From contig NC_008576.1 in the NCBI RefSeq assembly GCF_000014865.1, forward strand, positions 1,207,501 through 1,271,500: DNA of 64,000 nucleotides, in the 5' to 3' direction. This document shows, piece by piece, positions 24,694-34,213 of the stretch. A program made the translations under genes and the position numbers. Numbering within the stretch: position 1 is the first letter of the stretch; each line of letters begins with the position of its first letter. The notes below the pieces were generated by a model. That model was not told the origin of the DNA, ran no database searches, and saw nothing but the letters and a program-made list of their open reading frames with translations. The DNA is from Magnetococcus marinus MC-1 (GTDB taxonomy: Bacteria > Pseudomonadota > Magnetococcia > Magnetococcales > Magnetococcaceae).

Positions 24694-24726
24694 GGGAGCG
24701 TGTGATATGTAAAAGCGCTCCCACTT
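24694..24726 (+). terminator. Possible terminator after the J-domain gene
   Basis: GGGAGCG (24694-24700) pairs with CGCTCCC (24716-24722) over a 15-base loop, directly behind the stop codon, followed only by ACTTTAT. It is a weak terminator by sequence. Confidence 0.45.
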
Positions 24727-24875
24727 TATGGTCCCACGGTAAGGGGCTTCAGAAGTGTCTGGTAAGCGCGACAATACTCTGCTGTAAGGCTAAATTCTCC
24801 AGATGATACGCCTACGGTTTGGCGTTTTGGGGCGGTGCGTTTCTTCTTTTTTCGTCCACCAGCGTGGTTTGTGTT

Positions 24876-27299
24876 ATGTCCTTGTCTCCTTCTGTTATGC
24901 AACTCCCCATCGAAGGCATGAGTTGTGCGGCCTGTTCCAGCCGCTTGCAGCGCCGTTTAGAGAGCATGCCGGGTGTGACCCAGGCCAGTGTTAATTTGGC
25001 GACAGCCTCAGCCCGGATTGAGGGCGTGGTCACCCTGGAAGGGTTGGAAAAGCTGGTTAAACAGACCGGATTTTCCGTGCCGCGCATCACCCAAACGTTT
25101 CAGTTAGAGGGGCTCTCCTGTGCCTCCTGTGTAACCAAAGTGGAGCAGGCGGTGGCCAAACTGTCCGGGGTGGAACGGGTGGCGGCAAACCTTGCCACGG
25201 GGGCGTTGTTGGTCACGTTGATTCCCGACTATGTGAGCCAGACAACCATTCAGCAGGCGGTGCAGGGGGTGGGTTATTCGCTGCTGGCCAGCCAAGAGGG
25301 CGAGGTCGAATCGCGTGCCCAAACCATGCAACAGCGGGAGATCCGCCAGTTGCAGCACCGCTTGGTGGTGGGGGCGCTATTGGTTTTGGTGAATATGGCG
25401 ATGATGCACGGTTGGTTGCCAGGGGTAGCCACGCTGGATGAAGGGTGGCGCAACCTGTTGCAAGGGGTCTGCATGACACCGGTGGTGTTATGGTCGGGCT
25501 GGGGGTTTCACCGGGGGGCATGGCAGGTGCTCAAACATGGTAGCGCCAACATGAATACCCTGGTGAGTGTGGGCTCATTGAGCGCTTATGTGGCCTCTGT
25601 GGGCATCGCTCTGGTTCCCCAGTGGTGGAGCCAAGCCGGGCAGGGTGGGCACCTCTATTTTGATACCGCAGGCATGATTATTGTGCTGATTTTGATTGGT
25701 CGATGGTTGGAGGCCCGAGCCAAGGGGAAAACCGCAGGGGCCATTCAAGCCTTGCTGGCCCTGACCCCACAAACCGCCCTACGCGTGCAAGAGGATGGTG
25801 GTACCGAAACCATAGCCGCAGCGCAGGTGCGTGTGGGAGATCGGTTGCTGGTACATCCAGGTGCGGCGGTGCCCAGTGATGGGGTGGTGGAGGTGGGCGA
25901 ACCCTATCTGCACGAGGCCATGCTCACCGGCGAGCCGCTACCCGTGCAAAAGGGGCTGGGGGATGAGGTGAGTGGGGGCACCCTAAATGGGGCGGTTCCC
26001 TTTACCATGCGTGCCAGCCGGGTGGGGGGAGATACCGCACTGGCACGGATTATTGCCATGGTGCGTCAAGCCCAGGGGGCTAAACCGCCCATTGCCCGGT
26101 TGGCCGACCGCATTGCCGGGGTGTTTGTGCCCATTATTTTGGCGTTGGCAACCCTGGTATTGCTGGTGTGGTGGCTGCTGTTGGGGGCCCCTTTTACCCA
26201 TAGTCTCACCCATTTTATTGCGGTAATGATTGTGGCGTGCCCCTGTGCGTTGGGGTTGGCCACGCCGACCTCGGTGATGGTTGGCACGGGCCGGGCCGCG
26301 CGGTTGGGTATGTTGATGCGCGGTGGGGATGTGCTGGAGCGGGCCCAGCAGGTGAATGCGGTGATCTTTGATAAAACCGGCACGCTGACCTGTGGCACAC
26401 CGGTATTGGTTAACCATCAGGGCGCGGCCGCTTTACTCGCCGGGGTTATGGCGGTGGAGGCCCAGTCGGAGCACCCCATTGCTCAGGCGTTGGTGAAGGG
26501 GCTGGGCGAGGCAGGGGTGGTGCCAGCCGCAGCCAGCAAGGTTAAATCGTTGACCGGTTATGGTATGCAGGGCCAAGTGGGAGAAGAGACGCTTTTATTG
26601 GGGCGGAGCATCCTTCTGGAACAGCGTGGGGTGGGGCTGGATCCCACCTTGATGGCGCAGGCTGCCATGTGGGCCGAGCAGGGACAGAGTGTGATTCACG
26701 TGGCTTGGCAGGGGCAGCATGCGGGTTTGCTGTCGGTGGCAGATGCCGTTAAAGCAGAGAGTGCGGCAGGGGTGGCGGCGCTCCAGGCGCGGGGCTGTGC
26801 GGTCTATATGGTGACGGGGGATAATGCCAAGGCCGCTCAGGTGGTGGCGGCCCAGTTGGGTATTGCGGCAAGCCATGTACGGGCCGATACCCTGCCGGAT
26901 GGTAAAGCGCAGGTGGTGGCAGAGTTGCAGGGGCAGGGGTTGGTGGTGGCGATGGTGGGGGATGGTATTAATGATGCCCCTGCCTTGGCCAGGGCCGATG
27001 TGGGTATTGCTCTAGGCAGTGGCACCGATGTGGCGATGGAGAGCGCCGATATTATTCTCATGGGGGGGGATGTGCAAGGGGTGGCGCGCGCCATCGCTTT
27101 GTCGGCGGCGGTGCTGGTTAATATTCGGCAAAATCTGTTTTGGGCCTTTGGTTATAATGCGTTGCTCATCCCCATCGCCGCTGGGGTGTTGGTACCGTGG
27201 GGGGTGATGTTGGAGCCCGCATGGGCGGCGGCGGCCATGGGGCTGTCCAGTGTGACGGTGGTGAGCAACGCTCTGCGTTTGGGGCGTTTGCGGTTGTAG
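24876..27299 (+). CDS. copA: Copper-translocating P1B-type ATPase (CopA)
   Basis: 807 residues from ATG 24876; a second ATG at 24897 is an alternative and neither has a strong ribosome binding site. Two N-terminal metal-binding domains carry CAAC (17-20) and CASC (82-85). The membrane site is CPC (455-457), the phosphorylation site DKTGTLT starts at Asp499, and the hinge GDGINDAPAL is present, followed by the copper-type last helices (YNALLIPIAAG). It exports Cu(I) from the cytoplasm to the periplasm. No CueR/CsoR gene or copper chaperone is adjacent. Confidence 0.95.
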   Translation: MSLSPSVMQLPIEGMSCAACSSRLQRRLESMPGVTQASVNLATASARIEGVVTLEGLEKLVKQTGFSVPRITQTFQLEGLSCASCVTKVEQAVAKLSGVERVAANLATGALLVTLIPDYVSQTTIQQAVQGVGYSLLASQEGEVESRAQTMQQREIRQLQHRLVVGALLVLVNMAMMHGWLPGVATLDEGWRNLLQGVCMTPVVLWSGWGFHRGAWQVLKHGSANMNTLVSVGSLSAYVASVGIALVPQWWSQAGQGGHLYFDTAGMIIVLILIGRWLEARAKGKTAGAIQALLALTPQTALRVQEDGGTETIAAAQVRVGDRLLVHPGAAVPSDGVVEVGEPYLHEAMLTGEPLPVQKGLGDEVSGGTLNGAVPFTMRASRVGGDTALARIIAMVRQAQGAKPPIARLADRIAGVFVPIILALATLVLLVWWLLLGAPFTHSLTHFIAVMIVACPCALGLATPTSVMVGTGRAARLGMLMRGGDVLERAQQVNAVIFDKTGTLTCGTPVLVNHQGAAALLAGVMAVEAQSEHPIAQALVKGLGEAGVVPAAASKVKSLTGYGMQGQVGEETLLLGRSILLEQRGVGLDPTLMAQAAMWAEQGQSVIHVAWQGQHAGLLSVADAVKAESAAGVAALQARGCAVYMVTGDNAKAAQVVAAQLGIAASHVRADTLPDGKAQVVAELQGQGLVVAMVGDGINDAPALARADVGIALGSGTDVAMESADIILMGGDVQGVARAIALSAAVLVNIRQNLFWAFGYNALLIPIAAGVLVPWGVMLEPAWAAAAMGLSSVTVVSNALRLGRLRL

Positions 27300-27395
27300 T
27301 CTCGCTGCGGATTGCGCCCCCCGCCGTCATAGGTAACAAGCCCGCCCCAGCAATGCGGCCCATGGTGCGCCTTTACGCGCAATATTTGGTGAGGA

Positions 27396-29063
27396 TCAGT
27401 GGTCAAAAAATTGATCGGGAAATTCGGCGGCAGAACAGGGCTTACCAAAAAAATAGCCCTGGGCCAGTTGCACCCCTTTGCCCTCTAGATAGAGGCGTTG
27501 GGCTTCGGTTTCCACCCCTTCACCAATCAAAATGCGGTTAAGGCTGCGGCCCATGTTGATGATGGTGGTGACCAGCACCTCGGCCTCTTTATCATTAAGG
27601 GCATCGGGTACAAAGGTACGGTCAATTTTAACCCCACAAACCGGCAGATTGCGCAACACGCTTAATGAGGATGAGCCGGTGCCAAAGTCGTCCAGCCATA
27701 AGCGCACACCGATCTGTTTCAGGTGGTTAAGCATTGCCATCGCTTTGGGGGGGTCTTCGCCCAAAATGGTCTCGGTTACCTCAAGCACCAGCGCGTGGGG
27801 GGGCAGTTGGGTCTCGGCCAGGATAGAGGGGATTTTGTCGTCGGTGGAAAGCTCCCGGCAGCGGGTGCAGGTTAGGTTGACCGAGATAAAAAAATCTTTG
27901 GCCGTACCATATTGGCTGCGCCATTGGCAGGCTTGGGTACACGCCTCGCGCACGGCCCATTCGGTAATCTGTGCGATTAACCCCATCTCTTCGGCAATGG
28001 GTATAAACACCTCAGGCGAGACCGCCCCTAAGGTGGGGTGGTTCCAGCGCAACAGGGCTTCAGCCCCGGCGATTCGATTGGTATTAAGATCAACAATCGG
28101 TTGATAACAGAGCGCCAACTCTTGGTCTTCTACCGCACTGGAAAGCTCCCGCTCCAGGGCCATACGGGCCATCGCCTCGGCATGCATGTCGGGGGTATAA
28201 AAACGGTAGGCGTTGCGGCCTTGGGACTTGGCCCGGTACATGGCAGTATCGGCGTTTTTAAGCAGATCATCCAGGTTGTCCGCATCGTCGGGAAAAATGG
28301 TGACACCCACCGATCCTGAGATGGTAACTTCCTGACCCTCCAGGGTAAAAGGGGCGGCGAGTTGCTCTAAAATTTGCGCCGCCACCCGCTCAGCATGGGG
28401 ACCACGGGCCATGTCGGGCAGGATAACCGTAAACTCATCCCCCCCCATGCGGGCCACGGTATCCGATTGGCGATGACAAGAGAGCAGCCGTTTGGAGGCC
28501 TCTCGCAGCAGATCGTCCCCCGCCGCATGACCCAGGGTGTCGTTGACCCACTTAAAGCGGTCTAGGTCAATAAACATCACCGCGACACGCACGTCGGTAC
28601 GTTTGGCCCGTGCCAGCTCCAGCTTTAAACGGTCTAAAAACAGGCCACGGTTAGGCAGGCCGGTAAGGGCATCATAGTTGGCTTGATGGCGTATACGCTC
28701 TTCTTGACGTTTTTTCTCGCTAATATCCCGCAGCGTGGTGACCAGCAGCCGTTCATTACCCTGAAAGGGGATGGTCAATGCCTCGACATGCGTAAAGGGT
28801 TTGGCTTCGGGCAGCAGTTTGAGGTCGACCAATTTAACCCTGTCGGCCTCGTGGCTATGGTTGGCCCCGTTGTGTAACCAAGCTTCCCGGCAGGTGGGGT
28901 CAATGCGGAGTGAAAAGAGGCTTTGAGTTAGATCCGTGTGGATCTCTGTGCCCAGCATAATGCGGGCAATCTCATTGGCGTAGAGAATCATATCCTGCTC
29001 ATGGATAATGATGCCATCGGCCAGATGGTGAAGAAGATGTTGACCATCAAATGAGAAGTCCAT
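27396..29063 (-). CDS. PAS-GGDEF-EAL c-di-GMP enzyme
   Basis: 555 residues, cytoplasmic. A PAS-like domain occupies residues ~1-115 (HHLADGIIIHEQDMILYANE...). The diguanylate cyclase domain has an intact GGDEF at 207-211 and an RQSD inhibitory site five residues before it (198-201). The EAL domain starts about 300 with EAL at 335-337, NLTCTR, VLEVTET, DDFGTG, and GEGVETEAQ. Both active sites look intact, so either or both activities are possible, with product inhibition of the cyclase. It is the second c-di-GMP enzyme in the window. It stands alone, convergent with copA. Confidence 0.92.
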   Translation of the reverse strand: MDFSFDGQHLLHHLADGIIIHEQDMILYANEIARIMLGTEIHTDLTQSLFSLRIDPTCREAWLHNGANHSHEADRVKLVDLKLLPEAKPFTHVEALTIPFQGNERLLVTTLRDISEKKRQEERIRHQANYDALTGLPNRGLFLDRLKLELARAKRTDVRVAVMFIDLDRFKWVNDTLGHAAGDDLLREASKRLLSCHRQSDTVARMGGDEFTVILPDMARGPHAERVAAQILEQLAAPFTLEGQEVTISGSVGVTIFPDDADNLDDLLKNADTAMYRAKSQGRNAYRFYTPDMHAEAMARMALERELSSAVEDQELALCYQPIVDLNTNRIAGAEALLRWNHPTLGAVSPEVFIPIAEEMGLIAQITEWAVREACTQACQWRSQYGTAKDFFISVNLTCTRCRELSTDDKIPSILAETQLPPHALVLEVTETILGEDPPKAMAMLNHLKQIGVRLWLDDFGTGSSSLSVLRNLPVCGVKIDRTFVPDALNDKEAEVLVTTIINMGRSLNRILIGEGVETEAQRLYLEGKGVQLAQGYFFGKPCSAAEFPDQFFDH

Positions 29064-29559
29064 TTAAGACCGTCCCTCGTAAAAAAACAGATCTGCGCGC
29101 CTATAAACCTGAACAGTCCTGTATAAGGTGACCGGATCCTTTAGCCTAGCACAGCGGCGCCAAGCTTGTCGCAGTAAGGTTGCGCACGCAAGGCACAACC
29201 CCCCCTACGGAGCTCGTATAAAGTGAGACAAATTCCGGTGTTTATACAGTTTCTGTATAACCATTCAAACAACCAATGGTCACTTTAACACGGTTGGTCA
29301 AAATTTAGTAGTCATGCCCGTTGTACCCGGATGAATTTTCAGAATAAGCGTAAATGGTGTGAGGATTGCTTGTTGCGCTGTTGGGGTGGGCGATGCCGAG
29401 CTTAGGTGGGGTGTAACCCACCGGTGGCATCTCTCCTGTGCTCTGGATGTCGGGGAGCTACGCGTAACCCAGTGGCGCGCTGAGGGTGAGAGGTCCAGGC
29501 GTTGAGGGTTATCTCTTGTTGCCACCGTGGCGGCTTAGCTGCGAGAAAGTTGGGTTGAC
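29064..29559. other. Intergenic region with a palindrome
   Basis: About 500 bp between divergent genes. It holds an 8-bp palindrome pair listed separately and a related half site CCTGTATAAG near 29118. No gene, RNA or clear promoter was recognised. Confidence 0.45.
29242..29260. promoter_or_regulatory. Operator-like palindrome
   Basis: TTATACAG and CTGTATAA form a perfect inverted repeat around TTT, within the divergent intergenic region 29064-29559. It resembles a dimeric repressor site; it does not fit the alphaproteobacterial LexA pattern (GTTC-N7-GTTC). Confidence 0.4.
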
Positions 29560-29943
29560 ATGCTGCACCGTTTTAATGTTTGGGCAACCACCCCACAACC
29601 TCCGCTGTTGCCCCTGTCAGCGATGGCGGGTTGGGTGGCGCTGTTTATGGCGGTGGCAGGCTTTATTCCCTTGTGGGGGGGCTATTTTCTGGCGGTTTCG
29701 GCCTTGCTGTTGCCCTTGACGGCGGGGCCTAGCCGGTGGCTTGGTCTAGGGATCGCGCTGCTTAACCTCTTTAATCTGATGTTTTTTTCTAAGATATACC
29801 AAATGGCCGCAATCTCTGGTATGCACCAAGGGCGTTATGAAATGGTGGTGGTCTACGCCGGATTAATGGTGGCACAACTGCTGGGGCTGTTGGGTCTGTT
29901 TTTGCTCCAGCGCCGCATGCGGCAGTTGGGTATTTGGCCATAG
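29560..29943 (+). CDS. Small membrane protein, unknown
   Basis: 127 residues with about four predicted membrane helices, short loops and a basic C-terminus (QRRMRQLGIWP). No conserved motif recognised. The ribosome binding site before ATG 29560 is weak. The hydrophobic periodicity and the terminator-like hairpin directly after it support a real gene. Confidence 0.55.
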   Translation: MLHRFNVWATTPQPPLLPLSAMAGWVALFMAVAGFIPLWGGYFLAVSALLLPLTAGPSRWLGLGIALLNLFNLMFFSKIYQMAAISGMHQGRYEMVVVYAGLMVAQLLGLLGLFLLQRRMRQLGIWP

Positions 29944-29954
29944 CGCCCGGAATC

Positions 29955-29989
29955 ACCGCCACCCCTGCGCAACGAACAGGGATGGCGGT
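29955..29989. terminator. Hairpin between convergent genes
   Basis: A 13-bp stem with one mismatch, ACCGCCACCCCTG (29955-29967) against CAGGGATGGCGGT (29977-29989), 9-base loop, followed by TTTAAAC. It lies between two convergent genes and may terminate both. Confidence 0.5.
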
Positions 29990-30006
29990 TTAAACAAAGG
30001 TGGGGC

Positions 30007-30615
30007 TTAGGGATAAAAACGGTCGATAATCACCACATCCTCATAATCGAGCAAACCGCCACGGGGACGGGCTGGTTCTACCGCTTTGCCAATGGCTACA
30101 AACAGGGTGACAATATGATCATCGGGCAGATTAATTGCCTCGCCGACGGCATCAAAATCAAAACCATCCATGGGGCAGCTGTCATAACCCATGGCTTTGG
30201 CCGCGATCATTAAACTCTGCGCGGCAATCCCGCAAGAACGTAGGGCTTCATCCCGCTGCAAGGCCTCATTTTCCCGATAAAACCCATCAATGGCTTTCAA
30301 TAAGGGCTGCTGCACCTGCTCTGGAGCATGGCTCCAGCAGCGTTCCGGGTAACGCTGCCACGCTTTGAGGTCAGCACACACCACCACCAAGAGAGAGGCA
30401 TCCGTCACCTGGGCTTGGTTCCACGCAAGGGCCCGTAACTGTTGGCGCAGCGCGGGGTCCTTCACCAACACAAAGCGCCAGTGTTGCAGATTAAAGGCGG
30501 TGGGGGAGAGTTTGGCTAACTCTAAAAGACGCCGTTCTTCGGCTTCGCTCAAGGTGTGCTGGGGATCAAATAACTTGATCGAACGGCGGGTTTCTAAAGC
30601 GGTTAGGGCATCCAT
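30007..30615 (-). CDS. Nitroreductase family protein
   Basis: 202 residues. The N-terminal ETRRSIKLFDPQ, followed by LSPTAFNLQHWRFVLVKD and later AAQSLMIAAKAMGYDSCPMDGFD, is the FMN-binding pattern of the NfsB/NfnB-type nitroreductase family. These enzymes reduce quinones or nitro compounds with NAD(P)H. I chose ATG 30615 (GGAGAG eight bases upstream) over the TTG one codon earlier. It is the last gene of a minus-strand run with cheD and the kinase-like gene. Confidence 0.88.
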   Translation of the reverse strand: MDALTALETRRSIKLFDPQHTLSEAEERRLLELAKLSPTAFNLQHWRFVLVKDPALRQQLRALAWNQAQVTDASLLVVVCADLKAWQRYPERCWSHAPEQVQQPLLKAIDGFYRENEALQRDEALRSCGIAAQSLMIAAKAMGYDSCPMDGFDFDAVGEAINLPDDHIVTLFVAIGKAVEPARPRGGLLDYEDVVIIDRFYP

Positions 30616-30652
30616 CAATTAATCTCTCCGTCATAAGGGGAAAATGGCACGC

Positions 30653-31126
30653 TCATGCGTTTTTGGCGCGTTTCATCAAGATGCTTCCGGTGCTGGTGTC
30701 CATCACAATTTTACGGCTCATCTCCCCACCTAAATCCTGGGCTGTAACCGGTATTTTAAATTGGCGTAACATATCCATGGCGACCTGTATGTTGCGCTCG
30801 CCCACGTTAAGCAGACCGCTCTGATGGTTCAATACTGCGGCACCACCAAACACCTTGGCTTGCATTTGGCGGCGGTCGCAACCCATGAGCAGGAGATTTT
30901 CTAACAACTTTTCGGTGGCGATGTTGCCAAATTTGGGCGAGGGCAGACCGTCACCATTCCACAAAGGCAGCTTAAAATGGTTCATGCCCCCTTCGCGGCG
31001 GCGTTGGTCCCATAGGCAAATGGCCACGCAGGAGCCCAGTACGGTGGTTATGCGATGCACGCCCGGCTTGGCATAGAGGGTGCCAGGCAGTAAAAAATGG
31101 GTGCCTATCTCGGAGCCCGCTACCAT
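30653..31126 (-). CDS. cheD: Chemoreceptor glutamine deamidase CheD
   Basis: 157 residues with the CheD signature: TVLGSCVAICLWD with catalytic Cys33, GGMNHF with His50, and AKVFGGA. CheD deamidates glutamines of methyl-accepting chemotaxis proteins and can bind CheC. No other che gene is adjacent. The start overlaps the stop of the histidine-kinase-like gene (TAATG), so the two are translationally coupled. Confidence 0.93.
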   Translation of the reverse strand: MVAGSEIGTHFLLPGTLYAKPGVHRITTVLGSCVAICLWDQRRREGGMNHFKLPLWNGDGLPSPKFGNIATEKLLENLLLMGCDRRQMQAKVFGGAAVLNHQSGLLNVGERNIQVAMDMLRQFKIPVTAQDLGGEMSRKIVMDTSTGSILMKRAKNA

Positions 31127-32013
31127 TAAAAAGCCTCGATCTGATCATCAAAAAAGAGATCACCATCCAGACTAAACCCCCCTTCTTGGCCGTTGTGTTC
31201 TAAAGAGCTTATCCATATTGAGACCTCGACGCCCCCTTGGGCTTGGTTTTTCACGGTGATCTCGCCGCCCAGTAAATCCAGCAACGCTTTACAGATAGAG
31301 AGACCCAAACCATGCCCCCGGTGGACCTTGGTGGTACCGGTGTCTAGCTGAGTAAAACGGTTAAAAATATCATGGAGAGAGGCTTCTGGGATCGTGGCTC
31401 CACTGTTGTAGAGCGTTAGTAGCGGTGCGTCCTGATCTTCGCTACCCAGGGTAAGAACAATTTCTCCGCCGGGTTGGTTAAACTCAATAGCATTGGAGAG
31501 TAGGTTGCTCAGAATAAGCCGAAATTTGGTGGTGTCCGTCACAAAGGGGCGGGGTTGGCTCAAACTTTCTGGCAGGGTGAGCTGGATCTGTTTGGCGCGC
31601 AAGAGGTGGTCAAAATTTTCCAGCACATCTCGAATAACATCGTTTAGGTCGGTGGTGACAGTCTCCACCAAGGTATCCCCCGCTTCGACCTCTGCCGCCG
31701 CAAAAATGTTGCGGAGCTGAAAGTCCAAGTCATAAGCATCATGAAAAATGGTTGCGCTCAAGCTCTTGAGCTGCTCGGGGTCCTGAATGCGACCCGTGCT
31801 CATGGCTTGGGCCATGCCCAAAATGGTGCTTAAGGGATTGTTGATCTCATTTTTCATGTGGGCGATAAAATGGCTTTTAAGTTCTTCAGAACTAGCAAGT
31901 TTTTTATTCACCTCCTCAAGCTTACGGGTAACCGTGCGCAGGTCGTAGAGCGCTTTTTTGTTGGCGTCAAACCGCTTTTTCAGGTCAGCAATCAGCTCAT
32001 CATCGCTTAACAT
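31126..32013 (-). CDS. Histidine-kinase-like protein with Asn in place of the phospho-accepting His
   Basis: 295 residues, no membrane segment or sensor domain: an N-terminal coiled coil, a HisKA-like dimerisation helix pair and a HATPase_c domain. The H-box reads AHMKNEINNPLSTILG: where ordinary kinases have SHE the residue is Asn55. The N-box (LSNLLSNAIEFN) and G2 box (GHGLGL, 233-238) are good, but the G1 box is NSGAT (203-207) instead of DxGxG. It may be a non-phosphorylating ATPase/scaffold, or belong to a variant NEINNP subfamily. Coupled to cheD, so a chemotaxis role is likely (inference). GGAAGG precedes ATG 32013. Confidence 0.8.
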   Translation of the reverse strand: MLSDDELIADLKKRFDANKKALYDLRTVTRKLEEVNKKLASSEELKSHFIAHMKNEINNPLSTILGMAQAMSTGRIQDPEQLKSLSATIFHDAYDLDFQLRNIFAAAEVEAGDTLVETVTTDLNDVIRDVLENFDHLLRAKQIQLTLPESLSQPRPFVTDTTKFRLILSNLLSNAIEFNQPGGEIVLTLGSEDQDAPLLTLYNSGATIPEASLHDIFNRFTQLDTGTTKVHRGHGLGLSICKALLDLLGGEITVKNQAQGGVEVSIWISSLEHNGQEGGFSLDGDLFFDDQIEAF

Positions 32014-32303
32014 GGCACACCTTCCGGTTGGGGTATGGCCTTACCTAGGGTTCTACAGTAGCTTCGGTCATTGTACGGGTTGAAATGCTACAAAATCCAG
32101 CAGATGTTCCTTTGACGGAGAGAAAATGGGTGCGTTCTGGGCTTTGCACCGATCCACCCAGCGCTGGGTGCGGTTGCATGGGCAGGTTGGATGCCGTAGC
32201 CAAGGCCGTTTTACGCTTGCGTGGCTAACCTGCAACACCCAACGACAGAGGGCCTCGCTCCCGTGCCAAGCAAGAGAGATCAACCCTTGCTGTGCCAATG
32301 CCG

Positions 32304-32855
32304 TTAAGGGCGTGCCAAGGCCTCTTCTACTTGCATCCGCTGCGCTTTTCCAACCAAGGTCTCTACCAGGGTCAGGGCAAAATCCATGGCCGTGCCGGGA
32401 CCTGTTGAGGTGATAATGTTACCATCGCACACCACGCCATGGATGGCGACAGTTTCGGCACCGTGCAGGGTGTCGAGCAGAGTGGGGTAACAGGTGGCCT
32501 TTTTCCCCGTCAACAGGCCCGCGTGGGCAAGGATGGTGGGGGCCGCACAGATGGCGGTGATAAACTTGCCCTCGGCATGCATGCGCTGTAGCAGGGTGTG
32601 CATGCGTGGATCTTCATCCAAATGGGTGGTGCCCGGTTGACCACCGGGTAGGGCGATGAGGTCAAAGGGCATATCCATAACCGCCTCCAGGGTAGTGTCT
32701 GGCACAATGACGCTGCCCCGGCTACAGCGGATCGGCCCCTCTACGGTGCCTGCCAGGGTGCAATCAATCTGCGCACGGCGCAAAATATTGACGATGGTGA
32801 TGGCTTCCATCTCCTCACTACCCGGAGCAATGGGGATCAATACGCGAGGGGTCAT
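32304..32855 (-). CDS. DJ-1/PfpI family protein
   Basis: 183 residues from ATG 32855, which has AAGGAG seven bases upstream. The nucleophile elbow is AICAAP (Cys103), and GSEEMEA near the N-terminus provides the conserved glutamate. The start VLIPIAPGSEE and the C-terminal ITSTGPGTAMDFAL match the YajL/DJ-1 subgroup. These act as redox-sensitive chaperone or deglycase-type proteins; the exact activity is debated. Confidence 0.9.
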   Translation of the reverse strand: MTPRVLIPIAPGSEEMEAITIVNILRRAQIDCTLAGTVEGPIRCSRGSVIVPDTTLEAVMDMPFDLIALPGGQPGTTHLDEDPRMHTLLQRMHAEGKFITAICAAPTILAHAGLLTGKKATCYPTLLDTLHGAETVAIHGVVCDGNIITSTGPGTAMDFALTLVETLVGKAQRMQVEEALARP

Positions 32856-32954
32856 GGCCGAACTCCTTTTGGTGGATTTTGTCGTCAAAAAAATCAACCC
32901 ATTTGTTTTACAAGAGCTGTTCTAAATTTTGGTTGGGAAATCGGGTGCCATTCC

Positions 32955-33257
32955 CTAAGCAGGGAGTACCTTTTTAAAGGGTTTAACACTGACTTGGGCA
33001 TAGACCCCCGCCGCAACATAGGGGTCAGCCGCCGCCCACGCTTGTGCTTGGCTGAGGGAATCAAACTGGGCAATCACCACACTGCCGGTAAACCCAGCCT
33101 CGCCAGGATCTTCACGGTCCACAGCGGGTAGTGGGCCGGCAACCAGTAAACGATCCTGGGCCTGTAACGCTTTGAGACGCTCAAGGTGGGCCGGGCGGGC
33201 GCTCTGCCGTAGGGATAGGCTGTTCTCGATATCTTGGGCAACGATGGCGTAGTACAT
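32955..33257 (-). CDS. YciI family protein
   Basis: 100 residues from ATG 33257 ([17 protein letters not shown]). The R...[12 protein letters not shown] helix, the GPLPA turn and the [20 protein letters not shown] ending define the small ferredoxin-like YciI fold. The family may be enzymes or dimeric binding proteins; function is unknown. A longer frame to 33314 is unlikely. Confidence 0.87.
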   Translation of the reverse strand: MYYAIVAQDIENSLSLRQSARPAHLERLKALQAQDRLLVAGPLPAVDREDPGEAGFTGSVVIAQFDSLSQAQAWAAADPYVAAGVYAQVSVKPFKKVLPA

Positions 33258-33527
33258 AAAAGCTTTCCTGTGGATCGCGGTTAGGACGGTTGGTGCGCAG
33301 CCAACCACCGTCAAGGAGATGGCCTCTATTGTGCCCCATTTTAGCCGGTGGGAACAGGTAGGGTGTGGTCGAAGGGTTAGATCGACGTGGCTTGCTTGGG
33401 GTTTGCGTGAGCGTGGCGGAGGCGAAAAGAAATAAAATGCTTTATAAAAATGGTTTGAAATGGTAAAAAACAGCCTTAACGGTTGGTAGCGGCCAAGTTC
33501 TAAAAGGCAAAAAGAGTGGGTGCAGGT

Positions 33528-33926
33528 ATGAAAATTTCAGAACAGGCCAAGCTCTTGTTGGAGCGTTGGGGGGGGAGCAGTCGTCGCTCCCTGCAAGGGG
33601 GGCATGCAAGCCTTTCGGCGACAGGGCGTATTTTGATGAACGGCGGGGCCCGTATCGATGGTGGGCGTGGATCGCTTATGGATCATACTCTTGAGCCTAT
33701 GGTGGAGCTGGTGGAACAGGCGGTCTCCCACATGCTGCGCCATGGGGCCGAGGATGAAGCGCGGGCCTTGATTAACCGCTATGTGCTCCAAGAGCCCATC
33801 GCTCGTTCGGTCAAGGGGGTTGGGGTGGCCGATGAGCGGGGGTTCCGGTTGTTGCTCAACCGGGGTGAGTTTTTTGTGGCCGCTTGGGTGGCGGCGGGTG
33901 TGCAGCGTAAAAAAAGGGGATGTTAA
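33528..33926 (+). CDS. Hypothetical protein upstream of the phage module
   Basis: 132 residues from ATG 33528 (a GTG at 33516 would add four). Soluble, with a Gly/Arg-rich middle and a C-terminal helical part ([19 protein letters not shown] and [16 protein letters not shown]). I do not recognise it. It sits upstream of the portal gene with a terminator between them, and may be a regulator of that module (inference from place and size only). Confidence 0.5.
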   Translation: MKISEQAKLLLERWGGSSRRSLQGGHASLSATGRILMNGGARIDGGRGSLMDHTLEPMVELVEQAVSHMLRHGAEDEARALINRYVLQEPIARSVKGVGVADERGFRLLLNRGEFFVAAWVAAGVQRKKRGC

Positions 33927-34112
33927 AGTACAGCAGTATTTTAGCTATAAAACGGAAAAAAAGGATTATATCAACATTAATGGTAAAAAAATGCTTGACG
34001 CGGGATGGGCAGAGGATCTATGCTAACCTCTATAGGGTCGGAAAAACCGGTCGGGCAACGGTTTAATGGCGTTCATTGATAGATCATAGCGTGTGCAGCA
34101 CATGGGTTGTTT

Positions 34113-34150
34113 AAAAAAGGTCTCTCCGGTTCAAGGAGGGGCCTTTTTTT
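34113..34150 (+). terminator. Rho-independent terminator before the portal gene
   Basis: A 15-bp stem including G-U pairs (34113-34127 with 34135-34149) beginning with six A and ending in seven T residues. The loop is 7 bases. It separates the hypothetical gene at 33528 from the portal gene. Confidence 0.85.
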
Positions 34151-34213
34151 ATGGTTGGCATCGCCTAGAGCATGCAACAACACCCTGCGGCACCAGAGAG
34201 TGAGGCAATCAAC

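Noticed and set aside
29110-29260. LexA (SOS) box
   Set aside because: CTGTATAA palindrome does not match GTTC-N7-GTTC of alphaproteobacteria nor the full CTGT-N8-ACAG spacing.
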